From the NCBI GenBank assembly GCA_033557685.1, contig JAWQRN010000087.1, forward strand, positions 1-40,020: a stretch of 40,020 bases of DNA. Direction: 5' to 3'. The position numbers and the translations under genes are program-made. Position 1 is the stretch's first letter. Every line of letters starts with the position of its first letter. Below, piece by piece: positions 1-11,339 of the stretch. This DNA is from Sperchopsis tessellata. Its lineage: Eukaryota; Arthropoda; Insecta; Coleoptera; Hydrophilidae. Below the pieces are notes generated by a model. It did not search any database, had not been told where the DNA came from, and saw nothing but the letters and a program-made list of their open reading frames with translations.

Positions 1-3000
1 TAATTGAGTAGAAGCAATTTATATCGTAAAATTATTTCACATTCCTTACCTTTAAGTGCCAAAGATTTTTAGTTACTATACTTCTCTTCCACCTTACAAC
101 AATAGTATTTGTTTTATAAATGACAATTTCCTATAGGTTGTAACACGTACATTAAAATTTATATATACATATGTTTATATTTTACTCAAGGCTGTTCTTA
201 GGAGACACCTACTTACTCTCTTTTTTGTTCTTTCTTACACAAAATTTACAATATGTTAAAAAGGTGGTTCAATTTTAAGATATACTGCTCCCATGAAGTT
301 ATTTTCTGAACTACTTTAGCCACTTATTCACTATACGGTTACATTTGGAACACTAACACATATTACAAAAAAAAGTTTCAAGTTTTTCAGATATTTTAGG
401 GAAAAATAACCACCACGTCATTTTCTTCAAAAAGATCTCAGTCAAATTACGTAATTCCCAACTGAACTATCATTGATGAAGTATCATTGTAATTATGGGA
501 ATTTGGTCTGCATTTTGAGAAACAGAGATAAGAGAAGAAAGTCATCGTAACGGTTTTTATGTTTATTTTTTTCTAAGCAGAAGTCCTATAAGCCTGAACA
601 CTTGGAGTCAATATTGAGAGCTAGGAGAAGATATTTACTCGACAAACTTACTTACAATGATAGAAATTCTGGCCTAAAATTCCATCTGGCTATATAAAGC
701 AAATTAAAAGCATCTCTTACAAAGCCGCAACAAGTGAAACAGTACACCAAGAAACATATGAGATTCTAAAAGGTGTTAGGTAAGGAGACGCCCAATCATT
801 TAAGTGCGGCCCTGCAGTAAATGTTGTAAATTTCTCTAGATTCGGAACACAAGGGCATAAAAGTGAATGAAGAATACTTTATCCACTAGATATTTTCAGA
901 AACTGTTTTCAATCGATTTATCTAGAGTCTGAAATTACAAATGGAGAATCTTAAGTAAATTGTAAGTGATAATCAATAAACTCGTCATACCGATCAGTGT
1001 GTATATCGAGGATGCATTCATAAAAACCGTGACTTTTGATAAATGATTGAGCTAGCGCAAAATGCTGGATGGAGATATTTCTGCGGAGATAGAGCTCAGA
1101 ACAAAACGATTTCTTAGCAGTAAGTTTTTGAGTCAGTATATTTTGTATGTGATCACGTATATTAGTGAAACCTAGTCTTTAAGATTCTCTCAAATTCAGA
1201 AGCTCCAACCGACGTAAAAAGTATTAACATATACAGGATGGGTTAGAGAATGAACGACAGGATAAGAAATCAGACTAATTTCAGGGATTTGCAAGATATT
1301 TTGGAAGGCCATTAGACCATCGATGTTCATAGGAATTTATCTTGTGGGAACCGAGGAACTTCTATAATAAATAATCAGTGATAAGTGTGATAGATAACTC
1401 AGAAATTGTTTTGGAATTACATATATGAGAAGAACGCACAGGCAAAAAAGCTGAAAAAAATATGACGAGGCCTTCATCCAACAGTAGATGAAAAATTATC
1501 GATGATAATGAAATATAGGTATTTCTTAATACATAATAAACCTATTAATATTCCTTAGAAGAAAACCATAATTGCATAGGTCCAAACCTTTTTATAAGAA
1601 GAAATTAAATTAATTTTAAGAATGTTTTATTTGGTTTGTAAACTTGGGCTGCCTGGAGCAAAAGAAAGAGTTGAATTGACTTGTTAACGTAATTAAGACA
1701 TATATGATATAAGGATCCCTTGACAAGGTTACATTGCTTGATAAAAAATGAATAAAGGTTGAGTATTTATAGTAACTCCTAGAAATATAGAAATATTGTG
1801 TTTTAATTATCATTTATCGAAAATATGTTGATCTCCATACTAGAGAAAAAAGCCTTTCTATTGTCGTGAAAAGGTCAATAATATTAAAATAGTTGAATAA
1901 TATAACCTCATCTTCAATATCAGGCTTCAATATTTCTGGGCCCAAAAATTTTGTTATAAATATCTATAATGTATACAATTTCGTTTCGGTTTTGTAAAAC
2001 TGTGGTTCTTTTCTGTGTAACTTTTGAAATACATTTTTTCTTCTCATGCAAATGGATAAAAAACAGATGAGCTGTTCCCACATTTTCGAAAATTGACAGA
2101 TGAGTTATTACTTCTCACTCATATGCTGTAGAGTTATAATTTCTTTATTGAATAAACAATAAACAATTAGACTTAAACTTCAGCACTTATTCATAATCAG
2201 ATCAAAGTGATATATTTGAATGTCTGTCGTGAACGTAACTGACAAATAAGCGATGTATAACTACTTTATCTCCTAATGTTAATTTTTATACCACTACTCA
2301 AATTACATAAATATACACATTTAAGTACAATTTAAAGTGTCTATACATAAAAATGATATTGTTTTTTTTGAAAATATCCATCTATGCAATGAGAAAATTT
2401 GTAATTGAATATTATTTGTCAAGCTGTTGCAGTCTACAAAACTATGTTCATTGTGATTGGGTAAGAATTTCTTATAGTAATGTGGTAAAATATCAGGAAC
2501 TGTTGATGCACCTATCACTACCTAACATTTAAAAATTAATATTTTTACCATATATTCAACTTAAATAACTTGCATGCAATTAGTAAGCAGTTTAAATTCC
2601 AGCAGATCAGTTTTATATACAGCTTTCCGAATAGAAATCTCTAAATTGTATCTTCAAATTGTTTCGTATTTTAAGTACATACAATATAATGGTTTGAGAA
2701 ATATAGTACAAGAAACAGCATTTGCAAAAAATAAATTACAATTTCCAGTGCACATTGGAAAATGCAGTAAAAATTATTGACAATAAAATGAATACACATT
2801 TACTTAGCCTGCAATAGTTGTGTAAGTATCAAATCTAAATCTTTTGGAATATGTAGTAATAATGACTGAGATTTATTTTGTTGTGGTTTTCAAAATCTAC
2901 TGATTAATACAGATGAAAGTACGACCAACAGTGGTGTTGAACAAAAGCATTAACATGAATAGCTAATTTTAGGATATAAAAATAATTGTAATATATTTCC

Positions 3001-6000
3001 ATAGCTACAATGAAAATTAAAATTAATAAAAGCAGCAGTCTACGGAAAATGCTTTAAAACTATATGGTTTTCTATTTTTACTTAGGCTCATAATATTCTC
3101 AGAAATGTATCACGATCACGTTCTGACAATTATTGCAAAAACACTACAATTACAGAAAACTACCACTTAATAGTATCGCGCACGAGATCAGTGCTGGAAT
3201 TTGTATTCTGTGAGTTGGTACTATTTATATAACTCAGGCAACCAATGCATTGCATTTTGAAAAAAAATAAAAAAAATAAGTATGTATACAAAACATGACG
3301 AACACAAAAATAACAATAAAACTGTCACCTACCTATTTGAGTGGTTCCCCTTGTAAACAAACGAACAACAACACTTTGCCAATTGTTTCGGAAGCACAAA
3401 GAAACACAAAAATCATATCCCACCCAGAATTTGAATAAAATGAAACACGGAAAATAAGTTTTTAATTTAGTTTATTTTCAATTTTGAATAACATGTACAT
3501 CACACATAATTAAACCTAAGCCTAGAGACAGTTTGAATTTCTCATCATCCTCAACAGCAGAAATTCTTACTGAGATTTTTTGGTGAAATGAAAATTTTGT
3601 TATATTCGTTAATCAGTCGGTAAATGTTTAAATTTCATTTTTGAATATATCAAAATTTTCCTTTTTGTTTTATAAGTTTAATGATAAATAGTTAAGTTTA
3701 AATTAACTAGTATATGTTTCTTTAAATAAACATCTACTCTAATAACACTGGTGCAATGGCACTAAAGTACAGAATATGCTATATATATATAGATAGTAAA
3801 CCAGCAGACAGAATGCTATTCCACCACTGATGGTTTTACGGTTTTTTTTTATTTAACACACTCAACTTTATATTATTAACATGGGCGGGAACGCTTGTAA
3901 AATTATAATTTATACTTGATTCCACTAACAATGTTTTTGCTATAAAATATTCTTTTTAGAATCTAGACATTTAATGCAAATCATTTATGTACAATTATTC
4001 TCTAATAGAAGCTACTGTTCGTGATTTTACAGTAAAAAATACTATCTAACGAGACAAGATTAGTACCAAAGGTTAAATAAATAAATTAAAAATAATTTAC
4101 AAAATGGCCCCAATGTCCATATAATTATACTAAACACTACGGAAATTCTAGGTTTTTGTTTGATACTAATTTTGTCGATCGTACTTTCATTTTCTACCTA
4201 AACTTGGATATGTCCGTCAAAATGTATATATGCATATATACATTTACCACATACATATATACATAATGTGTTTTTTAAATGGTGGTACTAAATCGCATTA
4301 TTTTTGGAAGCATTAAAATTTTAGAGTTATAAGAAATTTCAAGAAGGCTTTGGAAAAATAAAACAGGCTTTACATCCACTTTTCTAGTTCACTTAAAAAA
4401 TTAGACACTGCAGCCTTTAAAACATATGATAAGTTTATGAGAAGGAAACAGCAGGATTAATTAATTCTCCTCAAAATGCGACAAGATAAATCAAAGAATT
4501 CGAACTGCCAAGGCGCACAAAAATGTTGGTTCTCGTGGTATATAGAAAATAAAATAGAGAAAGAATCACGTGTGTGTCAATACTATAATATCTTCACTAA
4601 AATATTGCTAGGTATAAAAAAACCTTGATGAAAAATGTTTCTTTGATATGATGAATTCTAAAACTCAGTTAATGAAAGGAGATGATTCTGAAATAAGAAT
4701 CCACTAAAAATGACGCATATATTTCACTTCTAACTGATTAAGTCATTATATAGAGTAAAAAGTTTAGGAGCACCTCATCGTTTGTGAAACTTAATTTATT
4801 TAAAGCTGATAAAGAGATATTATTTTGATATAATTTGAACAAAAAGTGTATTTCTCACAAAATTTTGGCAAAATTAAGTATGACAAAAAAACTGTTCATA
4901 TCTAAATTTATATCATTAAATATGAAAGAAAAATGGTATATTGTAAAGAAAACTACAAGGATGTATTTGCTTACACCATTGAAACAACAGGGCGAGGGTC
5001 TGAAATATATGAAAAATTGGTATAATATTTAGAATCATATTTGTAAGGATTTTAGAATTTACGGGTAAAGCAACATAATTAATATTTCTCAGAAAAGAAG
5101 GCAAAGATCAGAAAGTTGCTGTATTTAATAGTATTCGTTAATTATTTATCTAAACTCTTCTGATAGGATAGAGATTCTATTAAAAATAACAAAAATTACG
5201 GAAAATCCGTATTCACTTCAACCAAAGACACGTTGCAAAATGTTGAAAATCTGGTACTATAAAATGTGTTAACGAAGCTTTTTGCTATTACCACGGATTT
5301 AAGAAAATCAACGGTTTAACAAATTTTCTTGTACGAAATTCAGCTTTGATTTCGAATTACTGCTGAGGATAAGACTCGTATACATAAACTTGTTTACTAA
5401 ACAGAAATCTATGCAGTGAATTTATAAAGGTCCTACACTTTCAAAACAAGGCAACTCACAGTGTTCAGGAAAGTAATTGTGGTGATAATTTTTTGGGATT
5501 CCTATTTTCATACTATAAATGGGGAAATGTATTTGGATACAATTCGCAACTTAAAAACTGCTTTGGAGGAGAAACATTCGCTCTTTTATTAGCAAACGAA
5601 TTTGTTGTTGCACCAGAGAATATGTTTCAGCAGATAATCAATAACTTTGGGTTTGTCAAGAAAGGAGCCACCTCATAGTTCTGACGAAGGTCAGTCACAC
5701 ATTTTTATTAAAAAATTGTCTCAGGGGAAAACATTTTTCTGATAATAAATAAGTTCTATGAAATGTACAAAATATATAGGGTTGATAATGCATGCGTTTT
5801 CTTTCATAGCAATGTAGAAAACATTCTTCGTGGCATTTTATTTGGGATTATGAATATGCACGGATTGTATCTTCTTTTAATATTTTGATAGACTGCGTCA
5901 TCACTACAACAACTATTTTGCTACACAAAAGTATTACTGATAAGAAAAATAATATGTAAAACAATAATTTTTCTCTGATAACGATTTAATTGCATTTTGT

Positions 6001-6372
6001 CTTGAATTTTTAATTCCATCGATTATTTGACAGAATAAAATATTTTATTTCATTTGAGTAAAAACCATTTTATCTTTATGAGATTTCCCATAACTTCTAG
6101 AATAAATATGCTTATTTTCGCGAAAATACCACCACCACAAAATGTACATAAACATATATACATATACATATGCATATACATAATAATATATACATATATA
6201 TATATATACTTTATTTATAGTCGAAGAAATATTTATACATGTCTTATATCGAAAGCTAATTTTATATACAAAATACACGAATCATGAGCTTAAGTACAAT
6301 TCAAAAATATGAGCACTCCAGTATTTTGGGCGCGTTACAATTGTGACTAAAAAACGATTGGAAGCATATAGT
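1..6372 (-). other. Downstream dac intron or 3' region
   Basis: This is AT-rich sequence downstream of the DachBox-C exon in gene orientation. Apart from the LINE remnant at about 600-1510 and AT/TA microsatellite-like tracts (4226-4265 and 6145-6210), I find no coding frame and no sign of the remaining DachBox-C exons. The stretch 4440-5690 has weak, scattered transposase-like frames that I could not assign. Confidence 0.6.
600..1510 (+). mobile_element. Degenerate RTE/BovB-like non-LTR retrotransposon, RT C-terminal part
   Basis: Three-frame reading on the plus strand recovers an ordered series of reverse transcriptase pieces. They are IPSGYIKQIKSISYKAATSE and KGVR*GD (the family GVRQGD with Gln changed to stop) at about 680-800, then HKGIKVNEEYFIH at about 845-885. 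Next come a thumb-like IELAQNAGWRYF at about 1045-1080, MNDRIRN at about 1252-1272, and a C-terminal AQAKKLKKYDEAFIQQ at about 1438-1487. The catalytic FADD box expected after EEYFIH is lost (it reads IFSETV). Many stops and frameshifts make it a dead copy. Both ends are approximate and no poly-A or target duplication could be fixed. Confidence 0.7.
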
Positions 6373-6449
6373 TTAACATTTCTGGGTTGCGGCTAAGTAC
6401 ATGTAGTACTGTGCTAGCGACAGCAAGTATACCATGTTGCTATTTGTAC
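6373..6449 (-). other. dac: In-frame read-through of the DachBox-C exon: possible alternative 3' end
   Basis: If the donor at 6449 is not used, the reading frame continues for 25 codons (starting GTNSNMVYLLSLAQYYMYL) and then stops at TAA 6375-6373. The stretch is less AT-rich than the intron around it. Minus-strand AATAAA hexamers occur at 6215-6210 and 6049-6044. A retained-intron or intronic-polyadenylation isoform ending here would cut DachBox-C after its first helix. Twenty-five open codons can occur by chance, so this is a suggestion only. Confidence 0.25.
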
Positions 6450-6674
6450 CTTTTTCGTAGTTGATCTGCCTTTCTTGCTGGCGAGCGTTATCAGCAGCGA
6501 CTTTTAGAAGACCCTGTATGTTGCGCAACAGTGTCTCTGTAGAAGAGATGCTGGGATCTTGACCGGGACCATTTGCTGACGCTACAGCGCTGGCCAGAGT
6601 TGAATAGTTGAGGGCAGCTTGCTGAGAATCGCTACCAGGTGCTGCCGGTAAAGGAAGATCACCCTCATCTAAGT
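6450..6674 (-). CDS. dac: Dachshund exon carrying the start of DachBox-C (DD2)
   Basis: This 225-nt exon has the acceptor TTATTGTTTCAG (ending 6675, with a T-rich tract before it) and the donor GTACAA (starting 6449). It encodes 74 whole codons from LDEGDLPLPAAPGSDSQQAA through ETLLRNIQGLLKVAADNAR to QQERQINYEK. The last block is the N-terminal helix of DachBox-C, the conserved domain of Dachshund proteins used for partner binding such as Eyes absent, and is nearly invariant from insects to vertebrate DACH1/2. The exon ends with G in phase 1, which fits the family continuation (Ala-Glu-Leu-Lys, from G plus CN). That next exon is not visible at positions 1-6449, so DachBox-C is incomplete here. 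The gene must therefore continue past the left edge, unless the read-through ending at 6373 is used. Confidence 0.97.
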
Positions 6675-6783
6675 CTGAAACAATAAGAATCCAAAATTAG
6701 TAAAAATTAAAAAAAAAATAAATCGGCAAAACATTTAAAAACCGTAAAAGATAACCAAATTAACGTAAAAAGTAAAAAGATAC

Positions 6784-6836
6784 CTACGTCGGTTGCCGTT
6801 AATGTAAGCGATATAAGTTTCTTTGGACTTTGATGA
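6784..6836 (-). other. Candidate 53-nt cassette (poison) exon of dac
   Basis: On the minus strand a strong acceptor (CTTATTTCCTTACAG, ending 6837) is followed 53 nt later by a good donor (GTAG then GTATCT, starting 6783). A compact, pyrimidine-rich 109-bp intron (6783-6675) leads to the DachBox-C exon. Entered in phase 1 from the exon at 16636, it reads VIKVQRNLYRLH and then a stop. Its length is not a multiple of three. Inclusion would therefore end the protein before DachBox-C. It may also be a chance splice-site pair. Confidence 0.3.
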
Positions 6837-7510
6837 CTGTAAGGAAATAAGATGTTTCTGACTTTTCAAAAAAACTATATTGCTATTCGTTACTGATCTT
6901 GATTTTGAGTATGTAACTGCAAACTCAATGAATCAAGCAAGGGGTTGTAATTGTGGGCCCGTTAGGTATATTAATTTCCTGGGTGTTACGTTCTATGAGA
7001 ACTTAAAAAGCAAGTAGCATATTTTGAATCTGACTACAAAATTGTGTAAGAAAATACTCAGCGTGTATGTATTGGGTAATATTTAAGTTCTAAAAAATAT
7101 GATGAAGAAGCATACCGATAAAGAACTGAATATAAATATCAAAATTGCCTTACATTAGAAGATATAGAGTGTATAAATAATCGAAATAAACTTTCATTTT
7201 GGATAATGACATGACGAAACATTTGTAGTTTTTAAATTGAAATTATAGAAATAATATTGACATGTATTGCCTCTCGTTTCAGAACAATTCCGGTTTAAAA
7301 ATTCAAAAATAGTATTTGTAGCATCTATACTCAATAATCAATAAGTTTAAACATAACCTAATTATGTATTCAGATTTTGACAAACCTAAAGCCATAGCTA
7401 CAATACTATACATTTTCGCATACATTTGAAATGTAAATATACTATTGGATAAAGGGCATAAGACGTCCTAAAAAATTTGTTATTAGAGAAGTTAATATTA
7501 GGGTTTTTTA

Positions 7511-8198
7511 TACAGGGTTATTTAAAATGAGTGTGACAAACCTTGCCAGTTGTTGGGAAAGTTACTTTGGAAATGGTTCCTATTGTACAGGGTAATCAAG
7601 AAACCTAAAACTTGTTTATTATATATTTTGGGGGAAATAAATTATACCACATAAATTTTTAATACTATAACATACAGCGTAAAAATATCTAAGTGGGTTG
7701 ATATATTCCCGAATTATATCATATATTATGCATGAATAGCTATAATAGAAGTTCCAATTTAATTATTTGATGTGTAAACTCTGCTGATTTCGACACTTTC
7801 TTAACTGTATATTCATAGAAACAGTAAATTTCGTTCTCTAAGAAAAAATACTATTCACCTATAAAGCATCCATGGCTCACTTATATAACGGCTTATTTTG
7901 ATATATATTTCACTATTTTGTCACATTTTTGTAAAAAAAGAAATAAAATTTTAAAAAACTTCTTATTTATTTCCAATTTTTCAAATCACCTATATAAAAA
8001 ATGAAACATTTTGTATGCTAATTTAAGTTGGAAGAAATGTACTTAATATGTGTAATTTTTTCCCTTCTAAAATGAATAATACAAACATTTTCGTCGTTCT
8101 TAATCACCCTGTATAATATAGTTATGACATTTTTTACTCAAAATAGCCTCCACAACAAATTTTAAAAGTTTGTCACATGTATTAAAAATTACCCTGTA
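7511..8198. mobile_element. 688-bp TA-flanked MITE-like element with two-tier terminal inverted repeats
   Basis: The left end TACAGGGTTATTTAAAATGA (from 7511) and the right end, read on the minus strand, TACAGGGTAATTTTTAATAC (from 8198) match over about 32 bp including GTGACAAAC. Both ends are flanked by TA (7509-7510 and 8199-8200), as expected for a Tc1/mariner-type target duplication. A second, inner inverted pair repeats the ACAGGGT core: 7581-7606 (TTGTACAGGGTAATCAAGAA) and 8118-8094 (TTATACAGGGTGATTAAGAA on the minus strand). No transposase is encoded, so this is probably a non-autonomous element. The family was not identified. Confidence 0.75.
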
Positions 8199-8555
8199 TA
8201 CCAATCATCAAATGGCAACATTTCAAAACGCACTTAGAAAAATATATTTTCATTCCAATTCAACAATACCTCACGCTTGCAAACATATGTGAGTAAGGAC
8301 ATGTTTTTATTCACCTGTAAAGGTCTTACAGAGGAATTGAAACAAATATATCAATAATCTGAGCCAATATATCCTAAGAATGACCTAAGTAAAATTAAAC
8401 CATATATGTATATAAAAACCCATTTCACCGTAATATCGCATAGTATTTGAAGAGCTAACCAAAGGAACAGAGGAAATAAATTATGACAAAAGTATATTAG
8501 CATTTTATAAAAAATGCCATCTATATTCGGTAACTACAACTAACAACACATTGCG

Positions 8556-8875
8556 TGATTCTGCTAGCTGCCACCGAGGCCGGCATGTTATACATTTTCA
8601 TAAATGTGAAACAGAGCACCCCTTGGCTCCAGACAATGGTTTCGTTTTTTAACACAGTCTTATCATCAGAACCCGTCGAAGAGTGCCCTGTCTCACAGCC
8701 GAGCTGATAAGTATACGAACTGGGTTTTACTAGTGTGAGACCAAGCACTCTTCGAATAGCTCTGTTGGTAAGTCTGTGTTAAAAGACCAAATGATCGTCA
8801 GGAGCCGAGGAGTGTGCTGTTTCACATTTATGAAAATGTTTATAACTTACCGGCCTCGTACGACAGCCAGCATTT
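8556..8875. repeat. Foldback palindrome, about 320 bp
   Basis: The left arm (8556-8690) contains CGAGGCCGGCATGTTATACA, TTTTCATAAATGTGAAACAG and GGCTCC. It returns inverted in the right arm (8740-8875), which on the minus strand reads CGAGGCCGGTAAGTTATAAA, TTTTCATAAATGTGAAACAG and GGCTCC. Inner segments also pair: CGAAGAGTGC at 8678 with GCACTCTTCG near 8745-8754, and CTGTCTCACA with TGTGAGAC. The centre lies around the GTATAC palindrome at 8711-8716. It resembles a foldback or hairpin-type MITE. Short ORFs inside it have no meaning. The arms differ by substitutions and small indels, so the insertion is not recent. Confidence 0.75.
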
Positions 8876-9186
8876 CAGATCTAATATTTTTCATTGTATA
8901 TTTGCACTCTAAAACCGTGGTCTGGAATACCGTGACAGATGCCACGTGTCTCATTACGAACTGAATTTTGTAATGTCGCTTTGTAACATATTGAGAAACT
9001 GAAGAAGTATACTTTAGCATATAAAGGTGCGTTATAGGGTGGCCACGATATACGAATGGGCATCCATATTCTCGAATGTAATTTCGAATAAGAGTCAGAA
9101 ATATTTGTACGCAAAATATCATTCAAACGTAATCTAGAGCCCTTAAGGTAGATCGATCATACAGTAAAAATCGCTTAAACACGACT

Positions 9187-9215
9187 AAAATAGGAGTCAC
9201 GGTGACTCCTATTTT
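9187..9215. repeat. Perfect 14-bp-arm hairpin with TGACTC cores
   Basis: AAAATAGGAGTCAC (9187-9200), a single G, then the exact reverse complement GTGACTCCTATTTT (9202-9215). Each arm holds a TGACTC/GAGTCA core like an AP-1/bZIP half-composite. It could be a regulatory palindrome, a remnant of a hairpin element or chance; no neighbouring feature decides. Confidence 0.7.
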
Positions 9216-9229
9216 TCCCCAATTTTTGA

Positions 9230-9660
9230 AGTACATCGCCCTTCTTTCATGCTATGCTTAATTTCAGCATCACCGCGTTATAGTAAGGGTAGATTCCATC
9301 GTCGCAAAGGGTCGCGACTATCGTGGTATTCTATACCACACCTTAAGAAACTTCTTAGAGTTTTAAGAGCGTTTAACAAAACTTGCATGCCGACTAACCA
9401 TTGTCTAAGATTTATATCTTAGATATATTTAAAAATAAATCCATGCTTCAATAACAAAGCGGAGTCTACAAAGCACACATAAATAAAGTGATCAGATGTA
9501 TAGCACATTTTATTTGATTCCGGCCGTAACATCCCTGCGTGTGTCCCTGTTCGATCCGTGTACTGAATGATATAAGTTTCCAATAATGGTGCATAAATCA
9601 GCCGAGATGGGTTATGCGTGCTCGAGTCGGCATGTTGTGGTCAGACGAGAATCATTCTCG
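9230..9660. other. Candidate conserved noncoding block
   Basis: This noncoding stretch is less AT-rich and less repetitive than its surroundings. It includes a small inverted repeat, TCTAAGAT-TTAT-ATCTTAGA (about 9405-9424), and patches such as GGTCGCGACTATCGTGG and CCGGCCGTAACATCCCTGCG. No long frame or splice structure is visible. The plus-strand frame at 9614-9904 lacks recognisable motifs and is treated as chance. Enhancer function in the dac intron is inference from composition only. Confidence 0.3.
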
Positions 9661-10399
9661 ACTAATTTGTTTATTTATGCAATGGGAAAGAAGGGGATCC
9701 TGGAATTTTAATGTTGCTCGAGGTGAAAAGATAGATCGTTCATTAACATGCTCTCCCCTTGATGACTTGTTTAGCAAACTACAAAAAAAAACAAGCGCAG
9801 TTTCATCTGTAATTAATGCACATTCGATTTTCATTCTCACGTTTATATCTACCATTTACTGTGTAATGCAAGGCTTTCTAATACGCAAATTCATATCAAA
9901 ATAATAGCTCTGTATAGCGCTCAAAATGTGGCATTTTACTTCGTATGGCGTATGCTCACAATGAGCTTGGGATTTCAGGTATTTTAACTATGATGTGTTT
10001 TAGCGTGAATTGGAATCTCTTCCTTTGTTTGCCGTGACTGAAATTGATAATTTAGGTGACCAAGTGTACTTCTTGACGGAGAAACTGAGGGATCTTTTTG
10101 GTACACATCTGCCCTTTAGATGCGCAAAGTTTAAAAAACTGCCTTGCCCATGGATACCGCTTAATATCTAGTGTCTTATGGGTTTCTGTGATTAAGCATT
10201 GAGGAAGGTCTATTAGAACCTCTGGGAGTTTGGGTACTGTAAATCTCTTCATAATTACATCATCTTGGTATTGCGTGGAGAAAGAAGAGTATATTTGTAG
10301 CAAAAATTCCTAAATAAGGATTCGTGACGTCTTTGGTTTGATTTAAGTGATCTCGGTATTGGCTGGAATAGTAAGTACTTCTTGAATTTACTGTCATCA
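9661..10399. other. Unassigned stretch between noncoding block and LINE
   Basis: Nothing recognisable. An 83-codon minus-strand frame (10303-10052, MLQIYSSFSTQYQDD at its start) adjoins the LINE reverse transcriptase and could be its extreme C-terminal tail or 3' UTR, but I see no family motif. Confidence 0.3.
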
Positions 10400-11335
10400 T
10401 TACCTCCTTCTCCTTACTGATTTAGTCTAGAATTTCAAAATTCCTCATATGATTCGATTTCTCTGCATGTCGCTTCCGCCAAAGTCCAGAATTCGGCTCC
10501 TTATAGCAAGATTGGAAATATGTAGCACTTAAGTAACCTTATTTTCGTTGGTATAGATATGTCGTGTATCCTAAATATCTTTGACATCTTTATCAATGAA
10601 GCTCTGGATTTTTCTATTCTGTTTTTGATCTATCTTGAGTGATCCCAATCTTCATTTAGTGCCATGCCCAGATATGTGTATGTTTGTACTCTGTCTATTT
10701 TTTTGTTATTCACTCTCAGTTGGATTGGTTCATAATTCTGTTTGGAAATTATCATGTATTTTGTTTTCTCTATGTTAAGTGCAAACCGTATCTTTGACTG
10801 ATTTCCACGACTCTGTTCATTAGTATCTGGAGATTTTCGTGACTGTCTGCGAATACACCCTTTTCATCTGCGTATCTTATGTTATTTATGATTTCGGCGT
10901 TAGTCTTAATAAATTCCATATTCCATGTCTTCCAGTGCCTCTTGAAATATTCGCTCTGAATATACGTTAAACAGTATTGGCGACAGTACGCATCCCTGCC
11001 GAACTCCTTTTTGGATTCTAATTTCCCCTGAGCTTTCTCCTTGGATTCGTGCGGAGGCTGTTTGCTTCTAGTACAAATTACTTTTGATATTTAGGTCGCG
11101 CTATTTCAATTATATTTATATTAGCATCTCAATAAGCTTACCATGTTGTACGTTGTCAAAAGCCTTTTGATAATCGATGAAGCAAATGTGTGCGTCGCAG
11201 TCTACGTCTCTGCATCTTTGGACGAGAGCTTGGACAGTGAATATAGCCTCCCTAGTAACTAACGCGTTCCTAAACCAAAATTGTGACGACTTATATAATC
11301 TTCTCATATCTTGTATATTCTCTGTTGTTTTATTT
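10400..11335 (-). mobile_element. Degenerate non-LTR retrotransposon reverse transcriptase, 5' truncated
   Basis: The minus strand from about 11335 reads QFWFRNALVTREAIF, then CFIDYQKAFDNVQHGKLIEM (RT motif with catalytic Asp). It continues with KGVRQGCVLSPILFNVYSE at about 11015-10960, NNIRYADEKG at about 10890-10862, and the thumb/connection LRVNNKKIDRVQTYTYLGMA at about 10722-10663. The last part is IKNRIEKSRASLIKMSKIFR, then KCYIFPILL*GAEFWTL. These are ordered hallmarks of insect LINE polymerases. The catalytic box reads YADE rather than YADD, and stops and frameshifts separate the blocks, so it is inactive. The endonuclease domain is missing; truncation at the 5' end near 11335 is typical of LINE insertion. 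Clade is uncertain. Confidence 0.85.
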
Positions 11336-11339
11336 TATA

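Noticed and set aside
4440..5690. Possible hAT or mariner-like transposase remnant on the plus strand (for example DTIRNLKTALEEKH near 5540)
   Set aside because: Fragments are too short and scattered over frames to name a family; no catalytic signature could be read.
6145..6210. Overlapping 77-codon ORFs on both strands
   Set aside because: They are produced by a TA-rich microsatellite-like tract.
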